This document shows positions 1-9,043 of a stretch of DNA of 64,000 nucleotides, one piece after another. Under the pieces are notes generated by a model. The model was not told the origin of the DNA. It did not search any database and worked only from the letters and a program-made list of their open reading frames with translations. Positions within the stretch are counted from its first letter, which is position 1, and every line of letters starts with the position of its first letter. This DNA is from JBQLZO01 sp052168315 (GTDB lineage: Bacteria; Planctomycetota; Phycisphaerae; Phycisphaerales; UBA1924), in contig JBQLZO010000040.1 in the NCBI GenBank assembly GCA_052168315.1, positions 92,079-156,078 of the forward strand, given 5' to 3'. The position numbers were made by a program, and so were the translations under genes.

Positions 1-1
1 G

Positions 2-2011
2 CAGTGGACCATCCCAGAGGGATTCGCCGCCAACAAGTTCATGAAGGGCGGGCTCGGCTCGAACAACATCGACGGCAACCCGCGTTTGTGCATGTCCTCC
101 GCTGTCACCGGATTCCTCTCGACCTACGGTGTCGATGAACCCGCCGGCTGCTACGACGATCTCGATGAATGCGATGTCCTCATCATGTGGGGCAACAACC
201 CCGCCGAGATGCACCCCGTCCTCTTCTCCCGCGTCGTCGATCGGCGCACCAAAGGCGAGGAAGTCACCCTCATTGACATCGGCACCCGCCGCACCAGAAC
301 CACCGACCTCTGCCAGCACTATCTCGAATTCAAGCCGCAAACCGACATGGCCATCGCCAACGGCATCGCGCATCTGCTCATTAAGAACAGGACCTACGAC
401 GAGGGTTTCGTCAGCAGGCACTGCCACTTCCGCCAGATGGACCCGGAAGCGCCCGACCGCATGCTTGGCAAGCCGATGTCATTCGAGGAGTACGCCGCCG
501 CCGTCGAGGAATACACCCCCGAGCGTGTGGAGGAGCTCTCCGGCGTGCCCGCCGACAAGATCCGCATGCTCGGCGAGCTCTTCGGCAGGCGCGACATCCG
601 CATCACAAGCCTCTGGTGCATGGGGATGAACCAGCACACGCGGGGCACCGCCATTAACTGCCTTGTCCACGGCATCCACCTGCTCAGCGGGCACTTCGGC
701 CGCCCCGGTGATGCGCCGACAAGCCTGACCGGGCAGCCCTCGGCCTGCGGCACGGTCCGCGAAGTCGGCACGCTCTCGCACCAGCTCCCCGGCGGACTCG
801 TTGTCACCAATGAAGAGTACCGCCACAAGGCCGAAGACCTCTGGAACATCCCCCGGGGCCGCATCAGCGCAACGCCTGGCCCGCACACCGTCGCTATGTT
901 CGAGCAGCTCTGCACCCCGCGCGAACAAGGCAGCGGCATCGATACCGTCTGGGTCCAGGTCACCAACCCCGGACAGACACTTCCCAACCTGCACAAACTC
1001 TTCAACGGCAAGGCCGAACTCAAGGAAAAATTCCTCATCGTCTCCGATGTCTATCCCACAGCCACAACCCAGCTGGCCGACCTTATCCTGCCCTCGGCGA
1101 TGTGGGTCGAAAAGAACGGCATGTACGGCAACTCCGAACGCCGGACCCAGCACTGGTTCAAAATGGTCGATCCGCCCGGCGATGCCCGCGATGACTGCTG
1201 GCAGACCATCGCCGTCGCCCATCGGCTCATGGAACTCGGGCATCCCGGCATGAAGGGCAAGGATGGTAAGTTCATCTTCCACACCACCGATGCCGATGGC
1301 AACGAGGTGCCCATCTGGAAGTGGGAGCACTACTACGACACCAATGTCGATGAACGCCTGTTCGAGGAGTACCGACCCTTCACGCGCTTCAAGCAGAAGG
1401 ACCTCGCCCCGTACCAGGAGTATGTCAAGGCCCGCGGACTCCGCTGGCCCGTCGTCGAGCAGCCCGATGGCTCGTGGCGCGAGACCCGCTTCCGATTCGT
1501 CGAATTCGACGATCCCTATGTCAAGCCCGGCAGCGAGATTCAGTTCTACCACTCGATCACCAAGGACGATCGGGCCATGATCTGGTTCCGCCCCTACGAG
1601 CCGCCGCCCGAGGTGCCCGATGAGGAGTACCCATTCTGGCTCAACACCGGACGCGTCATCGAGCACTGGCACAGCGGCACCATGACCCGCCGAGTCGCCG
1701 AGCTGCACCGCGCTATCCCTCGCGCCTACGCCGAACTCCATCCCGATGATGCGCGGGACCTTGGCATCCACCGAGGCGACATGGTCCGCGTCGAATCACG
1801 CCGGGGGAGCATTGACCTCCCGGTGTGGATCAACGGCCGCGGCAAGCCGGCCCGCGGGCAGGTCTTCGTGCCGTTCTTCGACGAAACCAAGCTCATCAAT
1901 GAAGTCACCCTCGACGCCTACGACCCCTTCTCGCGCCAGCCCGATTACAAGAAGTGCGCTGTCCGCGTCACCGCGGCGGGCGACCACCGGGTCACTCGGG
2001 GAGGGGCATAA
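2..2011 (+). CDS. napA: periplasmic nitrate reductase catalytic subunit NapA (5' truncated by window)
   Basis: Mo-bis-MGD reductase that reduces nitrate to nitrite in the periplasm. The reading frame is open from base 2, so the true start and the N-terminal Tat signal and 4Fe-4S cysteines lie before the window; the first ATG in the frame (base 41) is internal. The visible part begins in the family block AANKFMKGGLGSNNIDGNPR, continues with the MWGNNPAEMHPV segment of the cofactor domain, and ends in the C-terminal MopB-type domain with EHWHSGTMTRRV, the usual molybdopterin dinucleotide contact region. 669 residues are visible. The NapB-like gene starts 3 bases after the stop, so the genes form one operon. 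Nitrate reductase rather than another MopB enzyme is supported by the following NapB-like and NapF/G-like genes. Confidence 0.93.
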   Translation, partial: QWTIPEGFAANKFMKGGLGSNNIDGNPRLCMSSAVTGFLSTYGVDEPAGCYDDLDECDVLIMWGNNPAEMHPVLFSRVVDRRTKGEEVTLIDIGTRRTRTTDLCQHYLEFKPQTDMAIANGIAHLLIKNRTYDEGFVSRHCHFRQMDPEAPDRMLGKPMSFEEYAAAVEEYTPERVEELSGVPADKIRMLGELFGRRDIRITSLWCMGMNQHTRGTAINCLVHGIHLLSGHFGRPGDAPTSLTGQPSACGTVREVGTLSHQLPGGLVVTNEEYRHKAEDLWNIPRGRISATPGPHTVAMFEQLCTPREQGSGIDTVWVQVTNPGQTLPNLHKLFNGKAELKEKFLIVSDVYPTATTQLADLILPSAMWVEKNGMYGNSERRTQHWFKMVDPPGDARDDCWQTIAVAHRLMELGHPGMKGKDGKFIFHTTDADGNEVPIWKWEHYYDTNVDERLFEEYRPFTRFKQKDLAPYQEYVKARGLRWPVVEQPDGSWRETRFRFVEFDDPYVKPGSEIQFYHSITKDDRAMIWFRPYEPPPEVPDEEYPFWLNTGRVIEHWHSGTMTRRVAELHRAIPRAYAELHPDDARDLGIHRGDMVRVESRRGSIDLPVWINGRGKPARGQVFVPFFDETKLINEVTLDAYDPFSRQPDYKKCAVRVTAAGDHRVTRGGA

Positions 2012-2014
2012 GCC

Positions 2015-2878
2015 GTGACCGAGTTCGATTCCAATCGGCACGCCTCCGGGCCCCATACGGACGAGCAGCATCGAAGCCTGCTCGCCAGCCGTGGCACGCA
2101 GTTGTTCCTGGTCGCGGTGATCGGCGTGTCGCTCATCGGGCTCATCGTCGGCATGCGCCAGGGCGTCCCATCGCACGACCAGCCGGACTTCGACCACGAT
2201 TATCCGAAGGATGTCACGGACAACCAGAACACCATCCCGGCCACCGCCTACAAAGACTTCGACCGCCGAAACCATGGTCCCAACCGCGACTGGCGCAGCA
2301 ACCTCGCCAGCCTCACCCAGCCGGAGATCGACCTGTTCGAGGCGGTATTCTTCACTGAGGAACAACGCCAGGAGTTCATCAAAGCCCGCGCCACACGCCG
2401 CGCCTTCGATGGCGCGCCGCCCACCATCCCCCATCCCGCCGACCAGATGACCTCCGCAAGCTGCGTCGCCTGCCACGCCAACGGGCTGCACATCAACGGC
2501 GTCTACGCGCCGCCGATGTCGCACAACCATCTCACCAACTGCACGCAATGCCATGTCGAGCAGCAGGCCACGGACCTCCAGCCGCGCCCTGTCGTGCGTT
2601 CGTTGTTCACGCCGCTCGAAACCACCGGCCGGGGCAGCCGCGCCTGGGACGGCGCGCCGCCCACCATCCCGCATGCCACCTTCATGCGCGAAGACTGCAT
2701 GTCGTGCCACGGCCCGGCGGGGAACGATCCCATCCGCACCTCACATCCGTGGCAGACCAGCTGCGTGCAGTGCCACGCGCCGTCGGCCGCGCTCGATCAG
2801 GGCGTCTTCGACACGGACCCCGCGTTCCTGACACCGCCCGTCATCCGCGAGCCACAACCGCCGACAAGCACCCCATGA
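2015..2878 (+). CDS. napB: NapB-like cytochrome c, tetraheme with duplicated diheme unit
   Basis: Electron donor subunit to NapA, anchored by one N-terminal membrane segment (about residues 27-46, LFLVAVIGVSLIGLIVGM). Ordinary NapB has two CxxCH hemes; this protein has four, at about residues 150 (CVACH), 176 (CTQCH), 228 (CMSCH) and 250 (CVQCH). Each heme pair is preceded by the same NapB signature DGAPPTIPH (about residues 133 and 212), so the diheme NapB unit appears tandemly duplicated. The GTG start at 2015 follows the napA stop by 3 bases, and the stop overlaps the next start as ATGA. Order and context support nitrate reduction; whether all four hemes lie on one electron path to NapA is inference. 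Confidence 0.85.
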   Translation: MTEFDSNRHASGPHTDEQHRSLLASRGTQLFLVAVIGVSLIGLIVGMRQGVPSHDQPDFDHDYPKDVTDNQNTIPATAYKDFDRRNHGPNRDWRSNLASLTQPEIDLFEAVFFTEEQRQEFIKARATRRAFDGAPPTIPHPADQMTSASCVACHANGLHINGVYAPPMSHNHLTNCTQCHVEQQATDLQPRPVVRSLFTPLETTGRGSRAWDGAPPTIPHATFMREDCMSCHGPAGNDPIRTSHPWQTSCVQCHAPSAALDQGVFDTDPAFLTPPVIREPQPPTSTP

Positions 2879-3636
2879 CTCCCGAGCCGAACATCAGCCG
2901 ACGCAGCTTCCTCCGCGGCCGACTGCTTGGCAGCGTGGTCAAAGGCATCGGCGACACGCTCGCCGATGCCCTGCCCGCCCTCCGCACCGATGAATCGCCG
3001 GAGAGCAGCTCCTACGCGCACCTGTTCCCCATCCTCCGCCCGCCCCGTGCGGTCCCCGAGCCGCAGTTCCTCGCCGAATGCACCCGCTGCGATGCGTGCC
3101 TCGAGGCCTGCCCGCACGACGCGATCATCCACGCGCCACCACGCTTCAGACAGGCCGCAGGCACCCCCATGATCGATCCGCACCGCCAGCCCTGCTGGAT
3201 GTGCCACGACACCCCGTGCGTCAGCGCGTGCGAGCCCGGCGTGCTCGATCCGAATCGCCCGATCAGGATGGGCACCGCTCGCATCAACACCACAACATGC
3301 CTCGCGCACCAGGGCAGCTTCTGCACCGTCTGCTCCGAGCAATGCCCCGTCGAGGATGCCATCGAACTCACGAGCGGCAAGCCACACATCAACGAAGACA
3401 AGTGCACCGGTTGCGGCGTGTGCGCGCATGTCTGCCCCGCGCCGGACAACGCGGTCCTGCTCATCCCCGCCGCCTCCACCGAGTCGCAATCCACAGCCCC
3501 GCCGCAACGCGCCACCCCGGCCCCGGACCGCTCGCGCCCGACCGCTCCATGGGAACAGGACATGAACCGCGTCTCCGATCCCTTCGCGCCCACGCCTCCA
3601 CCGAAGCCCCCCACACCCAGACAGCCCGACCCATGA
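2875..3636 (+). CDS. Tat-exported ferredoxin of NapG/NapF type, four 4Fe-4S clusters
   Basis: Iron-sulfur protein feeding electrons to, or maturing, the nitrate reductase. The N-terminus carries a twin-arginine motif (SRRSFLRG, residues 8-15), although the following stretch is only weakly hydrophobic. Four cysteine groups follow: CTRCDACLEACP from residue 69, CWMCHDTPCVSACEP, C-x9-CSEQCP and CTGCGVCAHVCP. This matches NapG/NapF/MauM-type ferredoxins with four clusters. The C-terminus is a Pro/Thr-rich tail without motifs. The ATG start overlaps the napB stop (ATGA), and the stop overlaps the next gene, showing translational coupling. NapG versus NapF cannot be settled by eye; the Tat-like N-terminus favours NapG. 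Confidence 0.8.
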   Translation: MTPEPNISRRSFLRGRLLGSVVKGIGDTLADALPALRTDESPESSSYAHLFPILRPPRAVPEPQFLAECTRCDACLEACPHDAIIHAPPRFRQAAGTPMIDPHRQPCWMCHDTPCVSACEPGVLDPNRPIRMGTARINTTTCLAHQGSFCTVCSEQCPVEDAIELTSGKPHINEDKCTGCGVCAHVCPAPDNAVLLIPAASTESQSTAPPQRATPAPDRSRPTAPWEQDMNRVSDPFAPTPPPKPPTPRQPDP

Positions 3637-3950
3637 ACCACGACGACGACGCCCCGCTTCCGCCGATGAGCCAGGCCATCCTCGATGAGGCGCAGCTGGA
3701 TGCCCTCTTCGCCGACATCGCCCAACTCGCTCACATCGACGAGATCATCATCAAGTCCGGCCCCGGACGGGTCAACGACGATCAACGCCACTCGCTCGAT
3801 GAGGCGAGGCAACTCCTCCGCTCGGGTCAGGCGCGAGGCGTCCAGATACGCTACCGCCACAACCACGCCCACTGGTGGGACGCCCTCATGCAAACCCCCC
3901 AAGGCACCCAGCTCACCCGCATCCGCCACGACTTCGAGCGACCAGCCTGA
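3633..3950 (+). CDS. small unknown protein, last gene of the nap operon
   Basis: 105 residues, ATG overlapping the preceding ferredoxin stop (ATGA). No signal peptide, membrane segment or metal motif is visible. The core (DEIIIKSGPGRVNDDQRHSL and the HNHAHWWDALM region) is rich in charged and aromatic residues, suggesting a small soluble cytoplasmic protein. It does not resemble NapD. Its position suggests an accessory role in nitrate reductase expression or assembly, but nothing in the sequence proves this. Confidence 0.6.
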   Translation: MNHDDDAPLPPMSQAILDEAQLDALFADIAQLAHIDEIIIKSGPGRVNDDQRHSLDEARQLLRSGQARGVQIRYRHNHAHWWDALMQTPQGTQLTRIRHDFERPA

Positions 3951-4305
3951 ATCCGGAACCGACACGTCTTCAGTGCACTGCTCGGCACCATTGAAGCAAT
4001 GCTCGCCCCACACGAATTAGGGTAGACTTTCAGATTGACAACCAGGCCCATGAGCACTATTGGTAAACCTCAGCAAATTCCCCATCGCAGAACGAGACAT
4101 TGATGCCTCAGCTTGCAAGTTGATGCATGGCTCGATCGCTGTTCGGCGGATGACCAACATGCGTGATCCAGATGATTCGGCTGTTCTACAGGACAATCGA
4201 ATCGTCCAATATGCGCTAAGACCGAGAATCACGACTTGCAAACCTGTGCTGAGCCGGTAGTCTGGGCGTTTCCCCATGTGAACACACCATATAAGGAGCC
4301 CAGCC
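3951..4305. other. intergenic region between nap operon and coiled-coil gene
   Basis: About 355 bases, clearly lower in GC than its neighbours. It holds a possible sigma70 promoter (TTGACA at 4035-4040, 17-base spacer, TATTGG at 4058-4063) and a good ribosome binding site AAGGAG at 4293-4298, seven bases before the ATG at 4306. No tRNA, terminator hairpin or convincing small gene is seen. A TTG-started frame at 4060-4260 has no ribosome binding site and was not called. Confidence 0.4.
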
Positions 4306-5220
4306 ATGGCAGAACGGATCGCGATTCCACGGTTGCCCCAGCACCTGGTTCCCATTGTGGCGGCGGTGGCCGTGGCGGTGGGTGGGTATGTGCTGGTGGC
4401 GGTTCGGTTCGGGGGGCCGGTGCGAGAGGCGCGGGCGGCGGTGAAGCAGGTCGAGCAGGCTCGGCAGCAGATGCCCGCCGAGGTGGAGCGGCTGGTGCTG
4501 CGGGCGGTGGATACCCGGCTGGCGGCGGTGAAAGACGCTGAGGGCTCGATCCAGACGCTCAAGGCCAGCAATGAGACGCTCAACCGGGATCTGAACGGGC
4601 GGATGGATGGGGTGGTGGCCGAGATCGCGGAACTCAAGCGTGCGCTGCAGCGGGCGGAGTCGGCGGCGCTGCAGGCGACGCGCGAGGCAGAAGCTGCTCG
4701 ACTCGCATTATCACTCCGGCCAGCGGCGGCAGCCGCGACCGGTGAGGGGACGGTTGGTGGCGGCTCGGCGGTGATGGGAACGACCGAGAGCGGGCGCCCG
4801 ATCGTGGTGGCACCGCCTCAGGGCGAGCTGTTCTCGCGGGTGGGTGATTTCCGGCTAGACATGCTCCGGCGGCGGATTGGCTCGAACGGGCTCGTGTTCG
4901 AGATGACCATCACCAAGGAACGCGGCGGGGATGGTGTCTTCCAAATGATCTCGCCCAGACTGACTCGCAAGTCGCGCATCGTGCTTGCTGACGGTATCGA
5001 ACTGCGCGGTGGAAAGTTTGCGGTCAACAACCAATATATTGGCGGCTCGCCTTACAACATGGACTTGATTGAGGGTGTCCCGATGCGTTTGAATGTGGAA
5101 TTTGACGGCGATATCAGAGAGGCCACCCTCTGCCGCCGCATCGAGATTCATGGAAGGGACGGCCGTTCGGGACAGGACATCGTCTTTCGCTTCGATGATG
5201 TGCTGGTGTCTGAGCGCTGA
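4306..5220 (+). CDS. membrane-anchored coiled-coil protein, unknown function
   Basis: 304 residues. An N-terminal membrane segment (about residues 14-35, IVAAVAVAVGGYVLVAVRFG) is followed by a long Ala/Glu/Arg-rich helical region (about 40-140) with coiled-coil character, a low-complexity Ala/Gly linker, and a C-terminal globular domain (about 165-304) rich in beta-type residues (VGDFRLDMLRRRIGSNGLVF onward). No catalytic motif is recognised. The layout, an anchor plus coiled coil plus periplasmic or cytosolic domain, resembles structural or tethering envelope proteins. It has its own ribosome binding site (AAGGAG) and stands alone between the nap operon and the mobile region. Confidence 0.7.
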   Translation: MAERIAIPRLPQHLVPIVAAVAVAVGGYVLVAVRFGGPVREARAAVKQVEQARQQMPAEVERLVLRAVDTRLAAVKDAEGSIQTLKASNETLNRDLNGRMDGVVAEIAELKRALQRAESAALQATREAEAARLALSLRPAAAAATGEGTVGGGSAVMGTTESGRPIVVAPPQGELFSRVGDFRLDMLRRRIGSNGLVFEMTITKERGGDGVFQMISPRLTRKSRIVLADGIELRGGKFAVNNQYIGGSPYNMDLIEGVPMRLNVEFDGDIREATLCRRIEIHGRDGRSGQDIVFRFDDVLVSER

Positions 5221-5449
5221 ACCCACTAAATCGCCTTGAAGGGCGGGTCGAGGCACGGCTCCGGATGATTGAATTCAGCAGCAGAATTCTGCTATGAGCA
5301 TAATTTGAAAGCAAATTTTAATCACTTGACAGCGTCGCTAGGACTCTAGGTGTGGCTGAACCCGCCGAGAAATGGCTCCAATCGGCTCTGTTTGTGGCCC
5401 CGGCTGAACCCGATGCGAGCTCAAGCCCACGAAACACTCAGCCCTGCCC
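5221..5449. other. AT-rich intergenic stretch, possible left flank of the mobile region
   Basis: Between two convergent genes. It is AT-rich around 5270-5325 and contains a perfect 12-base palindrome GCAGAATTCTGC at 5281-5292. No tRNA and no copy of the tRNA-Thr 3' end was recognised here, so it is only a candidate area for the left junction of the mobile region. Confidence 0.25.
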
Positions 5450-6088
5450 TCATTCAACATCCACCCGCTGGAACACCGGAGGGTCCGCTTCTATCGCCGG
5501 GGTGGCGGCCTCGCGGGCATAGGCATCGATCATCGCGTCGCGTTCCTGGATGCCTGCCTCGCGGGCGTCCATCGCCCACATCGCGCGGTACGCCAATCCA
5601 GTGAGACCGCCGAAGAACAGGAACAGGCCGAGCAGCGCCCCGCCGGGCATCAGCAGGATCATGTTGCCCAGCACGGCCAGGCCAATCAGCACCAGCGTCA
5701 GGCTGCGCACGCCGATGACCGAGAACAGCAGCACGCCCAGTTGCCTGCTGTTCATGTACTCGCCCCGTGATTCCCGCCGGTTCAGCCACACCCGCTCGGC
5801 GATCCACTTGGCCACGAACACGCCCCACAGCAGGAACAACACATCACCCGACAGATTCTGGAACCAGTGCGAGAGCAGCAGCAAGAGCACGCTGCCCAGC
5901 AGCAGAACCTTGACATCGTTGATGAAGCGACCGCCGCCGGTGTGCAGCAGCCCGAGCAGCATCTGGCCGGGCACGAGGAACACGAAGGTCACGAAGAGCT
6001 TCCACAGCCCCAGCATGCTCTGACGCCCCTGCGGCGTGTTGAGCTTGTTCCAGATCATCTGCATCGAGTCCTGATCCTGCTGTGACAT
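5450..6088 (-). CDS. multi-pass membrane protein next to the coupling ATPase
   Basis: 212 residues. The start (ATG complement at 6086-6088) is preceded by an AAAGGTGAGG ribosome binding site and lies 4 bases after the coupling ATPase stop, so the two are co-transcribed. There are about four hydrophobic segments: LWKLFVTFVFLVPGQMLLGL, VKVLLLGSVLLLLLSHWF with the adjacent VLFLLWGVFVAKWIAERVW, VLLFSVIGVRSLTLVLIGLA and NMILLMPGGALLGLFLFFGG. The C-terminal tail is hydrophilic and acidic. Many coupling proteins carry their own N-terminal membrane helices; the ATPase here has none, so this protein may be its separate membrane anchor. That role is inference. Confidence 0.7.
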   Translation of the reverse strand: MSQQDQDSMQMIWNKLNTPQGRQSMLGLWKLFVTFVFLVPGQMLLGLLHTGGGRFINDVKVLLLGSVLLLLLSHWFQNLSGDVLFLLWGVFVAKWIAERVWLNRRESRGEYMNSRQLGVLLFSVIGVRSLTLVLIGLAVLGNMILLMPGGALLGLFLFFGGLTGLAYRAMWAMDAREAGIQERDAMIDAYAREAATPAIEADPPVFQRVDVE

Positions 6089-6092
6089 CGCC

Positions 6093-7568
6093 TCACCTTT
6101 CCGCGGCGGCAAGCCGCTGATCGAATTCCAATCGAACGATGTTGCCCTCGCCCCCATGGAACTGCGCCCCCGACTGGAACAGGATCGCCTGCACCGTGTA
6201 GTCCGGCGGTCCGCCGCAGCGCAGCGATCCAAACTCACGCGCCAGCAGCCGCGGCTCGCGCTGGCGGCTGATCGACATCGAGTTGTTCGGCTCCTTCTTC
6301 TGGCCGTTGGTCGATGGGCCCGACGCGTTGCGCTCGCCGATGCTGCGGCTCACCCGCTGCTTCCAGTCCTCGCTGACCACGCGCTGCGCCCACTCGTTGG
6401 TTTCGGGATCGCCGTTGCAGTGGAAGATCTTGGTCTTGGGCACACCCAGGAAGCTCTCCACCGCCGCGGTGTGCCCGGCGCCCAGTGCGTGCAGGTAGTT
6501 CGAGCGGGCCTGCGTGAGATACACGCACGCGGCGCGGTGCTCGCGGACGGTCTGCACGAAGCCCGCCTCCTGCGGTGTGATGAAGTGCTGGGCCTCATCG
6601 ACCCACAGGAACACCGGGCGGCTGTCGGGGCCACGGTCGGCCGATTCCACATCCCGCTGCCAGCAAGCCTTCCAGATCACCTGCGCCATCCGGCCCAGTT
6701 CGTGGAACTGCTTGGAGGGCAGGTCCAGCACGATCACCTTGCCCTCGAAGGTCCAGGACGGGCTGATCGTCAGCTCGGTGCAGAACAACTCGCGGAGCGT
6801 GCTGCGCATGAAGCCGTCGGCGGTGGTGGTAAATGTCGAAATGATGTTGCCCCGCGTCCGCTCGTCCATCACCCCGGCGTACTCATCGAGCCAGTAGTTG
6901 GCGGTCACGCGCAGGTCATCACGGTCCTGTGGCGTCAGGTCGGACTCATTCGCCCGCGCCAGCAGGTCAAACAGGTACGAGCGGGATTTCCAATCGTCAT
7001 CATCGGCCTGCTGCGCTGATAACGGCGCGGAGTTGATCACGCGATGCAGGGCGGAAAGGGTCAGCGGTTCATCGGCCAGGCGCAGCGCGTCGATGGCGTT
7101 GCGCAGGAGCTGGCGGAGCGCACGATCCCAGAACGGGTCGCGGCTGCCCTCGCTCGCTCCGGCCGTCAGCAGCGTGACAAACAGCTCGGCCATGTTGGTC
7201 GTCTGCCCGCCGCCACGGCTAACGCGGCGGCGCTCGTGCTCCAGGAAGTTGAAGCGGTGGGGCGAGTCAGGAGAGAAGATCACCAGATCATCGGAGCGGC
7301 CTGCGGCGGCGAGATAGTCGCGCCAGCGTTCGGTCTCATTCGACTTCACTGTAAGCACCAGCCCGCCGAAGCCCGCCCGCAGCATGGCCATGGCCAGCGC
7401 CTGCCCCGAGCCTGTGGTCTTGCCCGAGCCGGTGTCGCCGAAGATCTGCACGCCCGCGAACGCGTCGCCGATCGTCCAGACATCGTGCGGCCCGAGCCGC
7501 AGCAGCGGGCGCTGGAGTGACCAAGGTTCGCCGGTCCACGCGGCGGGCTGGGAGGGGCGGCGGGGCAT
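6093..7568 (-). CDS. TraG/TraD-like conjugative coupling ATPase (T4CP) without own membrane anchor
   Basis: Hexameric DNA-pumping ATPase of the type IV coupling family, linking relaxase-bound DNA to a secretion channel. Walker A is GDTGSGKT at residues 44-51; Walker B is the PVFLWVDEAQHF segment; a TQARSN segment follows as in TraD/TrwB-type proteins. No transmembrane segment precedes the Walker A motif, unlike typical TraG/TraD. The ATG at 7568 was chosen because the protein then starts directly before the domain; an upstream ATG at 7610 in the same frame is possible but lacks a ribosome binding site. The downstream membrane gene starts 4 bases after the stop. The MobF relaxase lies about 2.2 kb away on the same strand. 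Confidence 0.85.
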   Translation of the reverse strand: MPRRPSQPAAWTGEPWSLQRPLLRLGPHDVWTIGDAFAGVQIFGDTGSGKTTGSGQALAMAMLRAGFGGLVLTVKSNETERWRDYLAAAGRSDDLVIFSPDSPHRFNFLEHERRRVSRGGGQTTNMAELFVTLLTAGASEGSRDPFWDRALRQLLRNAIDALRLADEPLTLSALHRVINSAPLSAQQADDDDWKSRSYLFDLLARANESDLTPQDRDDLRVTANYWLDEYAGVMDERTRGNIISTFTTTADGFMRSTLRELFCTELTISPSWTFEGKVIVLDLPSKQFHELGRMAQVIWKACWQRDVESADRGPDSRPVFLWVDEAQHFITPQEAGFVQTVREHRAACVYLTQARSNYLHALGAGHTAAVESFLGVPKTKIFHCNGDPETNEWAQRVVSEDWKQRVSRSIGERNASGPSTNGQKKEPNNSMSISRQREPRLLAREFGSLRCGGPPDYTVQAILFQSGAQFHGGEGNIVRLEFDQRLAAAER

Positions 7569-8302
7569 GATAAGAAGATAGCATGAATTGTCCCATAATC
7601 CGCGCTCCATTCACGACCAACGGAAGAGATGAGACCACTGGCTGCGGCGAAACCGCTGTCATCGGCCTTCAGAAGGAGCATGCCGGGACATGCAGGAAAC
7701 GGAAGGCAGTCGCGGGCTGAACCGGCGCGGCAAGAATCGCGGAACGGGTCGCGAACCCCTCCGGCTCGAACCGTCCGGCAGCGGGTGCAGGGGAAGAGGA
7801 AAGAGGAACAGCGGCTGTCGTTCCAAGGCTGCCGGCTCTGCATCACCATCGGGGCCAGCGGCGGGGCGAACCCCGATGGCGACTCCGATCCGGCAGCGAA
7901 CGACGATGCTGCAAACTGCGCCAAGAGTGAGAGAGGCTCACCCTGACACGGCGTGACCTGCTTCACTGGATCCCCAATAGGTACCAACAGAACTTCGGTC
8001 GCTGGCTTTCAGAGCCTGGAAGCGCGTAATCCAGAATCTGATTCCCGTGAAGACTTGGGGAAGTGCCGACCAGGCCACGCTGAGCTGAAACACCAGGCGC
8101 CATAGCCCATCGATTCGGTCGGCATGGACACCAACACACCGTGTATTCTACCATCGACCATGAGTAGCGAAGCCAATGGTCAGGTGCAAGCCTGTTGGGT
8201 CTAGCAGGATGTGCTCGACCGGATGCGATTGAAGTCGAACCAGCCATTTCGAGACCAACTTCGACAGGTTTGGGGCAAGCCGCAAAGGAAGGGCGTGATT
8301 CG
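7569..8302. other. long gene-poor stretch
   Basis: About 730 bases without a convincing gene. An Arg/Ser/Gly-rich frame on the plus strand (ATG at 7680 after AGAAGGAG, ending 7946) has a good ribosome binding site but low-complexity content and no recognisable domain, so it is left uncalled. The stretch 7950-8200 is less GC-rich. No tRNA, hairpin terminator or repeat was recognised. Confidence 0.3.
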
Positions 8303-9010
8303 ATGGCATGGATGAAATATGTCAAGACCACGACACCCGTCGTCGTTGTTGATGCGCTTCGTCGGGCATGCCTGCGATCCGATCAATGGGAGTGCCGGCC
8401 AACAGAGCATCGCCATCTACATACCGCTCTGGTGGCCAACTACATCGGCGAAGAGTTCACCGGAGCGGATTTGGGTCTTGTCGCGATTGCTCGGGAGGAC
8501 GAGCCCCACGCCGTTGCGCTGATGATGCGTGCCCATCGCGGAGCGAACGGACGGTCACCAGTATCCGATGATGAGTATGTACTGGCAGAGGCCTTGGTGG
8601 CCCCTATCCTCGATATCGCGGGCGAACTGATCGGCACACACTTGCAGCTATCCCATCCGCCACGTGATCAAATTCGACCACTGCGAGGAGTGCTGGCCAA
8701 AGCGCTGCACGATGTGACTGCGGCCTACTGGATGTGGCAGCAACGCGAAATTCGATCGTTGCACCCGACCGAATACGAACGATTCTGGAAGTTCATTCGT
8801 GTTGCTCACCAAGTTCGAAGTGTACTAAGGCCACACGATGTGGCGGCCCACCTCAACGCGGCCGGATTTCATCAGGATCTCGCAAAGAAGCTCCAGCGTG
8901 AATACGAAATTGGTCGGCAGGTCTTGGCCGTACACTCGGCCCCTTGGGATTTACGCCGAATCCGCAAAGAGGAACGGCGACAGCGTCCAAAATCCGTGCT
9001 TGATTCGTGA
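8303..9010 (+). CDS. unknown protein, 235 residues
   Basis: Start at ATG 8303 chosen because AAGGAAGGG lies about 10 bases upstream; the frame is open to 8195 but the extra part looks non-coding. The protein is soluble, mixed alpha/beta, with no signal peptide and no motif I can assign. Segments such as YIGEEFTGADLGLVAIARED and LAEALVAPILDIAGELIGTH look like ordinary globular core. A short gene follows 33 bases downstream on the same strand, so the two may form a pair. Codon use is less GC-biased than the flanks, consistent with acquired DNA. Confidence 0.6.
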   Translation: MAWMKYVKTTTPVVVVDALRRACLRSDQWECRPTEHRHLHTALVANYIGEEFTGADLGLVAIAREDEPHAVALMMRAHRGANGRSPVSDDEYVLAEALVAPILDIAGELIGTHLQLSHPPRDQIRPLRGVLAKALHDVTAAYWMWQQREIRSLHPTEYERFWKFIRVAHQVRSVLRPHDVAAHLNAAGFHQDLAKKLQREYEIGRQVLAVHSAPWDLRRIRKEERRQRPKSVLDS

Positions 9011-9043
9011 AAAAGAGCAAGAGTCCCCCTTTAAGGAAACAGA

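Noticed and set aside
479..1771. 430-codon open frame antisense to napA
   Set aside because: Shadow of napA; no ribosome binding site and no motif.
4060..4260. 66-codon frame after a possible promoter
   Set aside because: TTG start without ribosome binding site, no recognisable domain, and the following gene has its own good site.
5338..5358. Sequence TAGGTGTGGCT resembling the 3' end of tRNA-Thr(CGT)
   Set aside because: Match is short, has an extra base and lies in the wrong orientation for the second attachment site.
7680..7946. 88-codon frame preceded by AGAAGGAG
   Set aside because: Low-complexity Arg/Ser/Gly content and no domain; kept only as a remark in the gene-poor region.
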